DNA of 64,000 nt from Sphingomonas ginsengisoli An et al. 2013 (GTDB lineage: Bacteria > Pseudomonadota > Alphaproteobacteria > Sphingomonadales > Sphingomonadaceae). The stretch is taken from positions 124,001 through 188,000 of the forward strand of contig NZ_CP045434.1 in assembly GCF_009363895.1 (NCBI RefSeq), given 5' to 3'. The position numbers and the translations under genes are program-made. Each line of letters begins with the position of its first letter. Position 1 is the first letter of the stretch. The notes under the pieces were generated by a model, which saw only the letters and a list, made by a program, of their open reading frames with translations, made no database searches and was not told where the DNA came from. Of the stretch, positions 9,526 through 18,076 are shown one piece after another.

Positions 9526-10989
9526 ATGGCGCTGCCCGATCCGCTTCCCCGACCGCTCGATCATCTTACCTTGCGCGGCGCGGCCGACGCGCCCGCGCTG
9601 GTCGCCGACGGGCAGACGATGACCTACGCCGATCTTGAGCAGGTGGTCGGCCGCGCCGCCGCGCGGCTGCGCGCGCTCGGGCTGCAGCCCGGCGACCGGG
9701 TGGCGAGCTGGATGGGCAAGACGCGGTTCGCCTGCATCGCCCCGCTGGCGGCGGCGCGAGCGGGGCTTGTTCATGTCCCGATCAATCCCGTGCTGCGCCG
9801 GGCGCAGGCCGAGCATATTCTGGCCGACAGCGGCGCGGCGCTGCTGGTCGCCAACCGCGCGCGGCTCGACAGCCTCGGCGACGCCGGCGTTAGGTCCGTC
9901 GCGCTCGAAGATTGGGAGGAAGGCGACGACACGCTCCCACCGTCCGAGCGCGACCCCGGCGAACTTTGCGCGTTGCTCTACACCTCCGGCTCGACCGGAC
10001 GGCCAAAAGGCGTGATGCTGAGCCACGACAACTTGTGGCTCGGCGCGGTCAGCGTCGCCCATTATCTCGGCTTGCAAGCCGACGACCGCACCCTGTGCGT
10101 CCTCCCGCTCGCCTTCGACTATGGCCAGAACCAGTTGCTCTCGACCTGGTTCGCCGGCGGCTGCGCGGTGGCGTTCGACTATCTCCTCCCCCGCGAAGTG
10201 GTGAAAGCGGTCGCGCGCGAACGGATCACCACGCTCGCCGGGGTGCCACCGCTGTGGCTGCAACTCGCCGAACAGAAATGGGACGGCGCGGGCGCCTCTC
10301 TTCGCACGCTCACCAATTCGGGCGGACACTTGCCCGAGCCACTCGTCCGCCGCTTGCGCGACCTCTTCCCGCAGGCGAGGCTGCACCTGATGTACGGCCT
10401 AACCGAAGCCTTCCGCTCCGCCAGCCTCGATCCCGCTTTGGTCGACGCGCACCCCGACGCGGTCGGCACCGCCATCCCGTTCGCCAAGCTGCGCATCGTC
10501 CGCTCCGACGGCAGCCGCGCAGCGCCCGACGAAGAGGGCGAGCTCGTCCATTCGGGCCCGCTGGTGGCGCAGGGCTATTGGAACGATGCGGAACGCACCG
10601 CGCAGCGCTTTCGCGACGGCGAGGTGTGGAGCGGCGACCGCGCGGTGATCGGCGCCGACGGCCTGCTCCGCATCCGCGGCCGCGACGACGCGATGATCAA
10701 GGTCAGCGGCAACCGCGTCAGCCCGACCGAGGTCGAGGAAGCCGCGCTCGCCAGCGGCGCCGTCGCCGACTGCGCAGCGTTCGGGGTCAATGACGAGCGG
10801 CTCGGCCAGGCGATCGTGCTGGTCGCGGTGGCGAAAGGGGAGGGCGCCGACGAGCGCCTCCGCGCCTGGTTCACCGCCGAATTGCCAGCGCATCTCCGCC
10901 CCAGCCGCATCGCGTGGCGCGACGCGCTCCCGCTCTCGCCCAACGGCAAGACCGACCGTGCCGCGCTGCAGGCGGAGTTGGCGCCGTGA
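9526..10989 (+). CDS. AMP-forming acyl-CoA ligase, exosortase-A-associated type
   Basis: A 487-residue adenylate-forming enzyme of the ANL superfamily. The P-loop LLYTSGSTGRPKGVMLSHDN begins near residue 150; MYGLTEAFRS is the A5 motif, GEVWSGDR the A7-type motif and RIRGRDDAMIKVSGNRVSPTEVE the hinge A8. The catalytic A10 lysine is in LSPNGKTDR near the C-terminus. Sequence style and context (ACP divergent upstream, PLP decarboxylase overlapping downstream) match the ligase subfamily associated with exosortase A. It probably activates an acid and loads it on the neighbouring ACP; the substrate is unknown. Confidence 0.88.
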   Translation: MALPDPLPRPLDHLTLRGAADAPALVADGQTMTYADLEQVVGRAAARLRALGLQPGDRVASWMGKTRFACIAPLAAARAGLVHVPINPVLRRAQAEHILADSGAALLVANRARLDSLGDAGVRSVALEDWEEGDDTLPPSERDPGELCALLYTSGSTGRPKGVMLSHDNLWLGAVSVAHYLGLQADDRTLCVLPLAFDYGQNQLLSTWFAGGCAVAFDYLLPREVVKAVARERITTLAGVPPLWLQLAEQKWDGAGASLRTLTNSGGHLPEPLVRRLRDLFPQARLHLMYGLTEAFRSASLDPALVDAHPDAVGTAIPFAKLRIVRSDGSRAAPDEEGELVHSGPLVAQGYWNDAERTAQRFRDGEVWSGDRAVIGADGLLRIRGRDDAMIKVSGNRVSPTEVEEAALASGAVADCAAFGVNDERLGQAIVLVAVAKGEGADERLRAWFTAELPAHLRPSRIAWRDALPLSPNGKTDRAALQAELAP

Positions 10990-12194
10990 AGGCGATGGGC
11001 CCGATCCCCGCCGACTATGCCGCCGGCCTTGCTCCCGGCGGCCAGTCACCGGCCGAGCTTGTCGCGCAGGCAGGCGGAACGCCGCTATTCGTGTACGACC
11101 GCGCCGTCATCCAAGCGCGCATCGCCCGCTTCCGCGCGGCCTTCGGCGACGTGGCGCTCCATTATGCGGTAAAGGCCAACCCCTTCGCGCCCTTGCTGAC
11201 GTTCATGGCCGACCACGTCGACGGCTTCGACCTCGCCTCGGCCGGCGAACTCGCGACGCTGCAGGCCGCCGGAGCCGCTGAAAAACCGGTCAGCTTCGCC
11301 GGCCCCGGCAAGACCGACGCCGACCTCGCCGCGGCGCTTGCGGCTGGGGTGACGGTCAACCTCGAAAGCGAGGCCGAATGGGACCGCCTGCGCCTACTCG
11401 CCACCGATCGGTCACCCACCGTCGCCGTCCGCGTGAACCCACCGTTTGGGCTGAAGGGTTCGGGGATGAAGATGGGCGGTTTGGCGAGCCCGTTCGGCGT
11501 CGACCATGACCGCGTCCCCGCGATCGTCCGCCGCATCATCGACGAGGGCGGCGACTGGCGCGGGCTGCACGTTTATGCGGGCTCACAGTCGCTCTCGGCC
11601 GAGGCGATCATCGAAAGCCAGCGCGCCACCGTCGCGCTCGCCGCCGAGATCGCGGAGGCGGCTGGCGCGACCCCTCCCGAGGTCAACCTCGGCGGCGGTT
11701 TCGGTATTCCCTATTTCGCGGGAGATCAGCCTCTGGACGTCGAGGCCATCGGCACAGCGCTCCAGCAGACCCTCGACAGGCGCCGCGCCATTCTGCGCGA
11801 CACCAGGTTCGTGATCGAGCTTGGCCGCTGGCTGGTGGGAGAGGCGGGGGTCTACCTGACTCGCGTCGTCGACCGGAAGGTCAGCCGCGGCAAGACCTTC
11901 CTCGTCGTCGACGGCGGCCTCCAGCACATGCTCGCCGCCAGCGGCAACTTCGGCCAATTGCTCCGCCGCAACTACCCCGTTGCGGTCGCCAACAAGTTCG
12001 ACGCCGAGCCGGAGGCGGAAGTGACGATCGTCGGCTGCCTCTGCACCCCGCTCGACCTGCTTGCCGACGAGGTCATGCTGCCGCGCGCGAGGGTGGGCGA
12101 CCTGATCGCCATCTTCTGCGCCGGCGCCTACGGCCTCACCGCCAGCCCGCAGGCGTTCCTCTCGATGCCACCGGCGCGGGAGGTGCTGGTTTAG
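10986..12194 (+). CDS. PLP-dependent decarboxylase, exosortase-A-associated type
   Basis: A 402-residue member of the Orn/Lys/DAP decarboxylase (fold type III) family. Lys63 in HYAVKANPF is the PLP Schiff-base lysine. GLHVYAGSQ takes the place of the HxGS segment, NLGGGFGIPY is the phosphate-binding glycine loop, and GCLCTPLD with AGAYGL supplies the active-site Cys and C-terminal PLP contacts. The start is GTG 10986, whose GTGA overlaps the ligase stop; ATG 10995 is possible. It closely resembles the decarboxylase that accompanies the exosortase-A ligase. The substrate is not known. Confidence 0.88.
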   Translation: MKAMGPIPADYAAGLAPGGQSPAELVAQAGGTPLFVYDRAVIQARIARFRAAFGDVALHYAVKANPFAPLLTFMADHVDGFDLASAGELATLQAAGAAEKPVSFAGPGKTDADLAAALAAGVTVNLESEAEWDRLRLLATDRSPTVAVRVNPPFGLKGSGMKMGGLASPFGVDHDRVPAIVRRIIDEGGDWRGLHVYAGSQSLSAEAIIESQRATVALAAEIAEAAGATPPEVNLGGGFGIPYFAGDQPLDVEAIGTALQQTLDRRRAILRDTRFVIELGRWLVGEAGVYLTRVVDRKVSRGKTFLVVDGGLQHMLAASGNFGQLLRRNYPVAVANKFDAEPEAEVTIVGCLCTPLDLLADEVMLPRARVGDLIAIFCAGAYGLTASPQAFLSMPPAREVLV

Positions 12195-12202
12195 CGCTCA
12201 AT

Positions 12203-12293
12203 CGTCATCCCGGCGAAGGCCGGGATCTCAGGTCGCTAGAACGCAGCGGTCGTGCCACTCTCGCCGAGGTCCCGGCCTCCGCCGGGACGACGG
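12203..12293. repeat. Palindromic repeat pair (GTCATCCCGGCGAAGG type), overlapping the 3' end of truA
   Basis: The left arm CGTCATCCCGGCGAAGGCCGG and the right arm CCCGGCCTCCGCCGGGACGACGG are inverted copies of a GC-rich hairpin unit; the same unit recurs at 15170-15257. The element lies between the convergent decarboxylase and truA genes. Its right part is inside the truA reading frame and supplies the stop region. Confidence 0.85.
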
Positions 12294-13030
12294 GGGTAGA
12301 CTGCCTCGACGAAGTACAGCCCCTCCGCCGGCGCGTTGAGCCCCAGCGCCGCCCGATCCTTCGCGCTCAGCGCCGCCACCATGTCGGCCACTTTCCACTG
12401 CCCCTGACCGACCAACGCCAGGCACCCGACCATCGAACGCACCTGATGATGGAGGAAGCTGCGCGCCGCCGCATGGACGTGCACCTCGTCGCCAACCCTT
12501 TCCACCTCGAGCCGGTCGAGCGTCTTCACCGGACTGTCCGACTGGCAATTGACCGAGCGGAAGGTGGTGAAATCGTGCCGCCCGACCAGCACCGCCGCCG
12601 CCTCGGCCATCGCGGCGACTTCAAGCGGCAAGCCGATCCGCCACGCCTTGCCGCGGTCGAGCGTTAGCGGCGCGCGTCGGTTGGCGATCCGGTAGAGATA
12701 GCGCCGCCCGACGCACGAGAATCGCGCGTGCCAGTCGTCGGCCACCGGCTCCGCGCTCAGCACCGCCACCGGGTCGGGCCGCAGCAGCGCATTCAGTCCT
12801 TCGCGCAGCCGATGCGGCGTCAGCTCCTTCGTCAGCTCGATATGCGCCGCCATCCCCAGCGCATGCACCCCCGCGTCGGTCCGCCCGGCGGCGTGCGCGG
12901 TGACCTCCTCGCCGGTCATCGCCTTGGCCGCGCGCTCGACCGCCGCCTGCACCGAGGGCCCATGATCCTGGCGCTGCCAGCCCATGAACGGCGCGCCGTC
13001 CCACTCGAGGATCAGCTTCCAGCGTGTCAC
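12236..13030 (-). CDS. truA: tRNA pseudouridine(38-40) synthase TruA
   Basis: Converts uridines 38-40 of the tRNA anticodon arm to pseudouridine. The catalytic Asp52 lies in [23 protein letters not shown] and [11 protein letters not shown] are further family blocks. The start GTG 13030 ([12 protein letters not shown]) overlaps the fmt stop as GTGA, which fixes it well. The conserved protein ends at about FVEAVYP. The last ~19 residues ([14 protein letters not shown]...) are encoded by the palindromic repeat at 12203-12293 and look like an acquired tail. Total length is 264. Confidence 0.95.
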   Translation of the reverse strand: MTRWKLILEWDGAPFMGWQRQDHGPSVQAAVERAAKAMTGEEVTAHAAGRTDAGVHALGMAAHIELTKELTPHRLREGLNALLRPDPVAVLSAEPVADDWHARFSCVGRRYLYRIANRRAPLTLDRGKAWRIGLPLEVAAMAEAAAVLVGRHDFTTFRSVNCQSDSPVKTLDRLEVERVGDEVHVHAAARSFLHHQVRSMVGCLALVGQGQWKVADMVAALSAKDRAALGLNAPAEGLYFVEAVYPRRPGGGRDLGESGTTAAF

Positions 13031-13932
13031 GTCAGCCGAGTGCCCTTCGGCACCGCGAATCCGCGCAGCAACTCCTGCGGGCTCATCGGCCCACGCCCGG
13101 CACGCTGCACCACGTCGGGCCGGATCGCGCCCTCGCCGCAGGCGATGGTCAGCGCCTCGTCGAGCACCTCGCCCGGCGCGCCCGATCCCTCGACAGTTGC
13201 GCCGCGAAGCAGCTTCACCCGCTCGCCATTCGCCTCGAACCACGCCCCCGGGGCCGGCGCGAAGGCGCGCAGCTGGCGCTCGACCTCCACCGCCGGCCGC
13301 GCCCAGTCGATCCGCGCCTCGGCCTTGTCGATCTTGGCGGCGTAAGTGACGCCTTCGTCGGGCTGCGGCTCCGGCGGGAAGTTGGTCGGATCGGCAAGCA
13401 CGTCGACCAGCAGGCTCGCCCCCAGCCGCGCGAGATCGTCGGTGAGGTCGCCCGCATTTCGATCGCCAATCGGCAGCTCGGCCGCCGCCAGCATTGGCCC
13501 GGTGTCAAGGCCGGCCTCCATCTGCATGATCGTCACGCCGGTCACCGCATCGCCCGCCAGGATCGCCCGGTGGATCGGCGCCGCCCCCCGCCACCGCGGC
13601 AGGAGCGAGGCGTGGACGTTGATGCATCCGCGCTCGGGCGCATCGAGGATCGGCTGCGGCAGGATCAGCCCGTAGGCCGCGACCACCGCCACGTCGGCGC
13701 CGAGCGCGGCGAACTCACGCTGCTCCTCGTCCCCGCGCAGCCGCGCCGGGGTGCGGACTTCCAGCCCCAACTCCTCGGCCCGCGCGTGCACCGCCGTCCG
13801 CTGCACTCGCTTGCCCCGCTTGGCCGGGCGCGGCGGCTGGCAATAGACCGCCACCACTTCGTGCCCGGCAGCGACCAGCGCCTCCAGCGTCGGCACGGCG
13901 AATGGCGGCGAACCCATGAAGATGACGCGCAT
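13027..13932 (-). CDS. fmt: Methionyl-tRNA formyltransferase
   Basis: Formylates initiator Met-tRNA with 10-formyltetrahydrofolate. The 301 residues start with [19 protein letters not shown]. The catalytic segment is [20 protein letters not shown], containing the conserved Asn and His, and DTGPM follows; the C-terminal tRNA-binding domain is present. The gene is upstream of truA with a 4-base overlap and divergent from recR, 46 bases apart. The peptide deformylase gene def lies just beyond recR, so formylation and deformylation functions are clustered. Confidence 0.97.
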   Translation of the reverse strand: MRVIFMGSPPFAVPTLEALVAAGHEVVAVYCQPPRPAKRGKRVQRTAVHARAEELGLEVRTPARLRGDEEQREFAALGADVAVVAAYGLILPQPILDAPERGCINVHASLLPRWRGAAPIHRAILAGDAVTGVTIMQMEAGLDTGPMLAAAELPIGDRNAGDLTDDLARLGASLLVDVLADPTNFPPEPQPDEGVTYAAKIDKAEARIDWARPAVEVERQLRAFAPAPGAWFEANGERVKLLRGATVEGSGAPGEVLDEALTIACGEGAIRPDVVQRAGRGPMSPQELLRGFAVPKGTRLT

Positions 13933-13978
13933 GGTCCGCGCTATGGCCTAGCAGGCGCGAAATTCCTACATCGGCCGC

Positions 13979-14575
13979 ATGGCCTCCCAGGAAATCGAAG
14001 CCCTCAGCGGCGCGCTGGCCCGCCTTCCCGGGCTCGGCCCCCGCTCGGCGCGGCGCGCGGTGCTACACCTGATGAAGAAGCGCGAGGGCGCGCTGATGCC
14101 CTTGCTCGCCGCTCTGCAGACCGTCGCCGACAAGCTCTCGACCTGCTCGGTCTGCGGTAACGTCGACACCGCCGACCCCTGCAGCATCTGCCGCGATCCG
14201 CGCCGCGACGCCGCCAGCCTGTGCGTGGTCGAGGAAGTCGCCGACCTGTGGGCGCTCGACCGCAGCCGCCTGTTCCCCGGCCGTTACCATGTGCTCGGCG
14301 GTCGTCTCTCCGCGCTCGACGGGGTTCGGCCCGAGGACCTCGCCATCGAGCAACTGGTCCGCCGCATCGCCGCCGGCGGGATCGACGAGGTGGTGCTGGC
14401 GATGAACGCCACGCTCGAAGGGCAGACCACCGCCCACTACCTCGCCGAACGGCTCGAGAAATTCCCCATCCGCCTGACCCAGCTCGCCCACGGCCTCCCG
14501 GTCGGCGGTGAGCTCGACTATCTCGACGAGGGCACGCTGGCGCAGGCGCTGCGAGCCCGCCGCCCGGTTGCTTGA
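13979..14575 (+). CDS. recR: Recombination protein RecR
   Basis: Component of the RecFOR pathway that loads RecA on gapped DNA. The 198 residues start [20 protein letters not shown] with the helix-hairpin-helix [14 protein letters not shown]. The zinc finger has cysteines in [16 protein letters not shown] (residues ~60-75), followed by the Toprim core [12 protein letters not shown] and GRYHVLGG. Length and domain order are normal. def follows 31 bases downstream on the same strand. Confidence 0.97.
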   Translation: MASQEIEALSGALARLPGLGPRSARRAVLHLMKKREGALMPLLAALQTVADKLSTCSVCGNVDTADPCSICRDPRRDAASLCVVEEVADLWALDRSRLFPGRYHVLGGRLSALDGVRPEDLAIEQLVRRIAAGGIDEVVLAMNATLEGQTTAHYLAERLEKFPIRLTQLAHGLPVGGELDYLDEGTLAQALRARRPVA

Positions 14576-14606
14576 ACCAGCCACGCCAACCGCCTAACCG
14601 CGCGCC

Positions 14607-15167
14607 ATGTCCCTGCTCCCCATCATCGAAATTCCCGACCCCATCCTGCGCGCGCCCTCGGCGCCGATCGAGCGGGTCGACGACGAATTGCGTGCCACCA
14701 TCGCGAACATGTTCGAGACGATGTACGACGCCCCCGGCATCGGCCTCGCCGCGGTCCAGGTCGCGATCCCGCGCCGGCTGGTGGTGATCGACCTCCAGGA
14801 TCCCGACCCCAACGCCGAGGTGGCGGAAGGCGAAGAGCCCAAGCCGGTCCGCCGCCCGCACGTCTTCATCAATCCCGAGATCGTCCACGCTTCGGACGCG
14901 ACCAAGCTCTACACCGAGGGTTGCCTCTCGATCCCCGATCACTATGCCGAGGTCGAGCGCCCCGACATCATCCGCGCCCGCTGGCTCGACGAGCAGGGCC
15001 GGCAACAGGAAGCCGAGTTCGACGGGCTGATGAGCGTCTGCCTCCAGCACGAGGTCGACCACCTCGATGGCGTGCTGTTCATCGACTATCTCTCGCGATT
15101 GAAGCGCGACATGATCGTCAAGAAAGTGGTCAAGGCCCGCGGGACGCGCGGCGCGAAGGCGCTCTGA
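14607..15167 (+). CDS. def: Peptide deformylase
   Basis: Metalloenzyme that removes the N-formyl group from nascent proteins. The three family motifs are present: GIGLAAVQ (from residue 45), EGCLS with metal ligand Cys106, and QHEVDHLDG with metal ligands His148 and His152 and catalytic Glu149. The 186-residue length fits. It is co-directional with recR. A palindromic repeat starts 3 bases after the stop. Confidence 0.97.
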   Translation: MSLLPIIEIPDPILRAPSAPIERVDDELRATIANMFETMYDAPGIGLAAVQVAIPRRLVVIDLQDPDPNAEVAEGEEPKPVRRPHVFINPEIVHASDATKLYTEGCLSIPDHYAEVERPDIIRARWLDEQGRQQEAEFDGLMSVCLQHEVDHLDGVLFIDYLSRLKRDMIVKKVVKARGTRGAKAL

Positions 15168-15169
15168 TC

Positions 15170-15257
15170 CGTCATCCCGGCGAAGGCCGGGATCTCAGCG
15201 AGAACTCGCACCCCTTGGTAAATTGACCTGAGGTCCCGGCCTGCGCCGGGACGACGG
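15170..15257. repeat. Palindromic repeat pair (GTCATCCCGGCGAAGG type)
   Basis: Second copy of the unit at 12203-12293, with arms CGTCATCCCGGCGAAGGCCGG and GGTCCCGGCCTGCGCCGGGA, in the gap between the convergent def and copper-type protein genes. The arms are nearly identical to those of the first copy while the middle differs, as expected for mobile REP-type elements. Confidence 0.85.
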
Positions 15258-15259
15258 AT

Positions 15260-15652
15260 TCAGGCCGCCAGGCTCATCGCCGCATTGCGACAATCCGCCG
15301 CGCACTCGCGGCAGATCTGCGCGCACAGCTTGCAATGCTCATGCTCGTGGCGCTCGCATTCGGCTGCGCACTGCTCGCACATCCGCGCGCAAAGCTCGAG
15401 CAGCTCGCGCAGGATGAGGTTGTCGTCCCCGGTCCGCCGCAGCCCCAGCCGCGCGGTCGCCTCGCAGATGTCCGAGCAGTCGAAGCAGAGCCGGATGCAC
15501 TGCGTCATGTCCATTTTCTCGGCCAGGCACGAATCCGCGCAGCTCAGGCACATTTTCGCGCAATACATCAGGTGGTGCACCGCATCGCCCAGGGCCTGGT
15601 TATCGTGCTTGGCGCTGGCCGGGTGAAGGCCGATCATCTTGCGAATGGACAT
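15260..15652 (-). CDS. Cysteine-rich four-helix-bundle copper-binding protein (Csp-like)
   Basis: A 130-residue protein with 17 cysteines spaced along helices in repeated CxxxC / CxxC form (CAKMCLSCADSC, CIRLCFDCSDIC, CARMCEQCAAEC, CKLCAQICRECAADC). This is the pattern of the copper storage protein family, where cysteines line the core of a four-helix bundle and bind many Cu(I) ions. There is no signal peptide, so a cytosolic form is likely. ATG 15652 has a strong GAGGAGG ribosome site 12 bases upstream. No copper exporter or regulator lies beside it. Confidence 0.85.
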   Translation of the reverse strand: MSIRKMIGLHPASAKHDNQALGDAVHHLMYCAKMCLSCADSCLAEKMDMTQCIRLCFDCSDICEATARLGLRRTGDDNLILRELLELCARMCEQCAAECERHEHEHCKLCAQICRECAADCRNAAMSLAA

Positions 15653-15670
15653 GAGCTTCGAATTCCTCCT

Positions 15671-15764
15671 CGTCATTGCGAGCGTAGCGAAGCAATCCAC
15701 TTCACCCCACCCCGTGGCGGTATAACAACTGGATTGCCGCGTCGCTCCGCTCCTCGCAATGACG
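15671..15764. repeat. Palindromic repeat pair (GTCATTGCGAG type)
   Basis: The left arm CGTCATTGCGAGCGTAGCG and the right arm GCGTCGCTCCGCTCCTCGCAATGACG form an inverted pair around GGATTG/CAATCC. The same family recurs at 63319-63389. It lies between the divergent copper-type protein gene and rmuC and overlaps the likely promoter region of the former. Confidence 0.85.
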
Positions 15765-15825
15765 ATCTTGAGCGCGCGCGGCAGGACGAGTAGGGTTCTC
15801 TTTCTGTTCTTGAGGGGCGTCTGCG

Positions 15826-17214
15826 ATGGAAATGGGTTTGGCGATCGCCGCGATCGTGGCGCTGCTGGTCGGTCTGGCGGTCGGCTGGTGGCTCGGCCAG
15901 CGCCCGCTCGCCGCCCTTCAGTCTGAGGTCGCTACCCTCCGCGATTCCCGCGTCGCCGCCGAGCGCGAACTCGCGCTCACCGCCGAGCAGGCCCGCCGTC
16001 TCGCCCAGACCGAGGCGATGCTCCGCGCCGTCACCGAGGAGCGTGACGCCGATCGCCAGGCCCGCGCCGCGCTCGAGGCGGATTCTCGCAATTTCGACAA
16101 GCAGCTGAAGCTGCTTCAGGAATCGAAGGATCAGTTGGTCACCCAGTTCCGCGAGGTCGGCGACAAATTGCTTGAAAAGGCGCAGACCGACTTCCTCGCC
16201 AAGGCCGACGACCGGCTGGCCAAGGCCGACCTTGAACAGACCAGCAAGTTGCGCACCCTGCTCCAGCCGGTCGAAACCACCTTGAAGCGCTACGAAGAGG
16301 GCCTCGCCCGGGTCGAGAAGGAGCGGGTCGATCATTACGCCGGCCTCCGAGAGGCGGTCGAATTGGTCCGCGCGGGGCAGGGGCAGGTCCGCGACGAGGC
16401 CCGCCGCCTCGTCACCGCCTTGACCTCGAGCCCGAAGCAGCGTGGCCGCTGGGGCGAGCAGAGCTTGCGCAACGTCCTCGTCCAGGCGGGCCTCGTCGAG
16501 AATATCGACTTCCACATGGAAGTGTCGGTCGAGACCGACGACGGGCGCCAGCGCCCCGATGCGATCGTCAACCTGCCGCAGGGTCGCAAGCTGATCGTCG
16601 ACGCCAAATGCTCCTTGAACGCCTATCTCGATGCGTGTGACGAGGTCGACGACGAGAAGCGCACCGCCTGCTTCCGCGCGCATCTGGCGTCCATCGTCCG
16701 CCACGCTCAGCAACTCGGCTCCAAGGCCTATTGGACCCAGTGGGGCGAGGCGGCCGACTATGTCGTCATGTATATTCCCGGCGAGCATTTCCTCTCCGCC
16801 GCGCTCGAGCAGGATCCCGAGCTGTGGGAGAAGGCGTTCAAGGACCGCGTCCTCCTCGCCACCCCGACCAACCTTGTCGCCATCGCCCGCACCGTCGCCA
16901 GCGTCTGGCGGCAGGAGAAGCTCGCCGAGGCCGCCGAGGAGATCGCCGCGCTCGGCAAGGAGCTCCACTCGCGCCTCGCCACCATGGCTGAGCATGTCGG
17001 CCGAATGGGGAAGAACCTCGCCACCGCCAACGCCGCCTACAATCAGATGGTCGGCAGCTTCGAAAGCCAGGTCTTCACCCAGGCCCGCCGCTTCGAGACG
17101 CTCGGTGCGGGGAGCAACAAGGAGATCGCGCCAGCGCCGATGCTCGAAGTCAGCCCGCGCCCGCTGACCAAGCTTGCCGCGCCCGCCACCGATCTGCCGG
17201 AGGCCGCCGAATAG
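15826..17214 (+). CDS. rmuC: DNA recombination protein RmuC
   Basis: A 462-residue RmuC family protein, implicated in limiting inversions at short repeats. An N-terminal membrane anchor (MGLAIAAIVALLVGLAVGWWLG) is followed by a long coiled coil (residues ~25-190) and the nuclease-like core. RGRWGEQSLRNVLVQAGLVENIDFH, RPDAIVNLPQGRKLIVDAK and YVVMYIPGEHFLSAALE are its blocks. The frame starts at ATG 15826. Given the inverted repeats in this window the role is of interest, but no direct link can be shown. Confidence 0.93.
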   Translation: MEMGLAIAAIVALLVGLAVGWWLGQRPLAALQSEVATLRDSRVAAERELALTAEQARRLAQTEAMLRAVTEERDADRQARAALEADSRNFDKQLKLLQESKDQLVTQFREVGDKLLEKAQTDFLAKADDRLAKADLEQTSKLRTLLQPVETTLKRYEEGLARVEKERVDHYAGLREAVELVRAGQGQVRDEARRLVTALTSSPKQRGRWGEQSLRNVLVQAGLVENIDFHMEVSVETDDGRQRPDAIVNLPQGRKLIVDAKCSLNAYLDACDEVDDEKRTACFRAHLASIVRHAQQLGSKAYWTQWGEAADYVVMYIPGEHFLSAALEQDPELWEKAFKDRVLLATPTNLVAIARTVASVWRQEKLAEAAEEIAALGKELHSRLATMAEHVGRMGKNLATANAAYNQMVGSFESQVFTQARRFETLGAGSNKEIAPAPMLEVSPRPLTKLAAPATDLPEAAE

Positions 17215-17366
17215 CCCGGCGATTGCAAAGTAGGATTTCGCCTGCTTCGCTCCGCGCGGCTCTTTGCATCGTCGAACAAGCGCCCCGCGCAAAAGGGCCT
17301 GACGTACAAAACTTTACCGGCCGGCCTACGGACTCGCCTGTGCGTGAAGTTCGCGAAGATTTGCGG

Positions 17367-18068
17367 TCAATTCTGGCGGCGCAGACGAATTGTTCCCGCG
17401 CTGTTCGCGAGTTCGAGATCGAGGTCGGGCAGCGTCCGCAGGGTGACCGGTTGGGCGAGGATGCGGCCCGCTTCGTCCTCGAACCGCATGTCGGGGCAGG
17501 CCATTCGGGTGGCGATGATCGGCCCGGCGGTCAGGCCATTCGGGCTGGCGCGGTAGGTCCCGCTCATCCGGTTGCAGCCGAACTGGCCGCTCAGCCGGTC
17601 GCGGGTGAAGGCGAGAGTGAAGCGCGGGCCACCGCCGGTCGCGCGACCATTGACCGCCAGCACGCTCCAACTGCTGTCCTGCAGCCGACTTTCGCTTGCC
17701 ACCGGATCGCCGCCGCAGCCTTCGAACGAGCGGCCGTCAACCCTGAGCTGGACCTTGTCGGGATAGATCCGATCGCTCATCCCGTCGCTGCACCGCGAAT
17801 GGACGATGTTCACCCCCATCCGCGGCGTCTGATAGATCTCGCCCGCAAAGCCGACGATCACCCGCGGCTGGGGCACCACGATCCGCTGGCCCGGCCGCGC
17901 CGCCTCGGTGAAGATCATGTCGCGGCCGTCGAGCGTCAGGCTCCAGAACGGCTCGGTCCCGACCGCGCGATAGGCGCCGGGTGCGGGACCGGGGCCTGGC
18001 AGCGGAGCGGGGAGGGGTGCGCAGGCGGCAAGGCCGAGCGCGAGCGACAAGGCGGCGAGTCGTTCCAT
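17367..18068 (-). CDS. META-domain lipoprotein
   Basis: A 233-residue outer-envelope lipoprotein: signal peptide with lipobox LAAC (Cys at ~residue 16) and a Pro-rich linker. The first domain (AYRAVGTEPFWSLTLDGRDMIF ... FEGCGGDP) is of the COG3650-like type, and a C-terminal META/HslJ-like domain (SWSVLAVNGRATGGGPRFTLAFTRDRLSGQFGCNRMSG ... TRMACPD) follows. Such proteins are linked to envelope stress or motility in other bacteria, but the molecular role is unknown. It lies 8 bases after the methyltransferase gene and is probably co-transcribed. It is convergent with rmuC. Confidence 0.8.
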   Translation of the reverse strand: MERLAALSLALGLAACAPLPAPLPGPGPAPGAYRAVGTEPFWSLTLDGRDMIFTEAARPGQRIVVPQPRVIVGFAGEIYQTPRMGVNIVHSRCSDGMSDRIYPDKVQLRVDGRSFEGCGGDPVASESRLQDSSWSVLAVNGRATGGGPRFTLAFTRDRLSGQFGCNRMSGTYRASPNGLTAGPIIATRMACPDMRFEDEAGRILAQPVTLRTLPDLDLELANSAGTIRLRRQN

Positions 18069-18076
18069 GCGCGTTT

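Noticed and set aside
17215..17366. Possible RNA gene in the gap after rmuC (TTGCAAAG ... CTTTGCA inverted repeat)
   Set aside because: No tRNA fold, promoter or terminator can be recognised; the short repeat alone is not enough.
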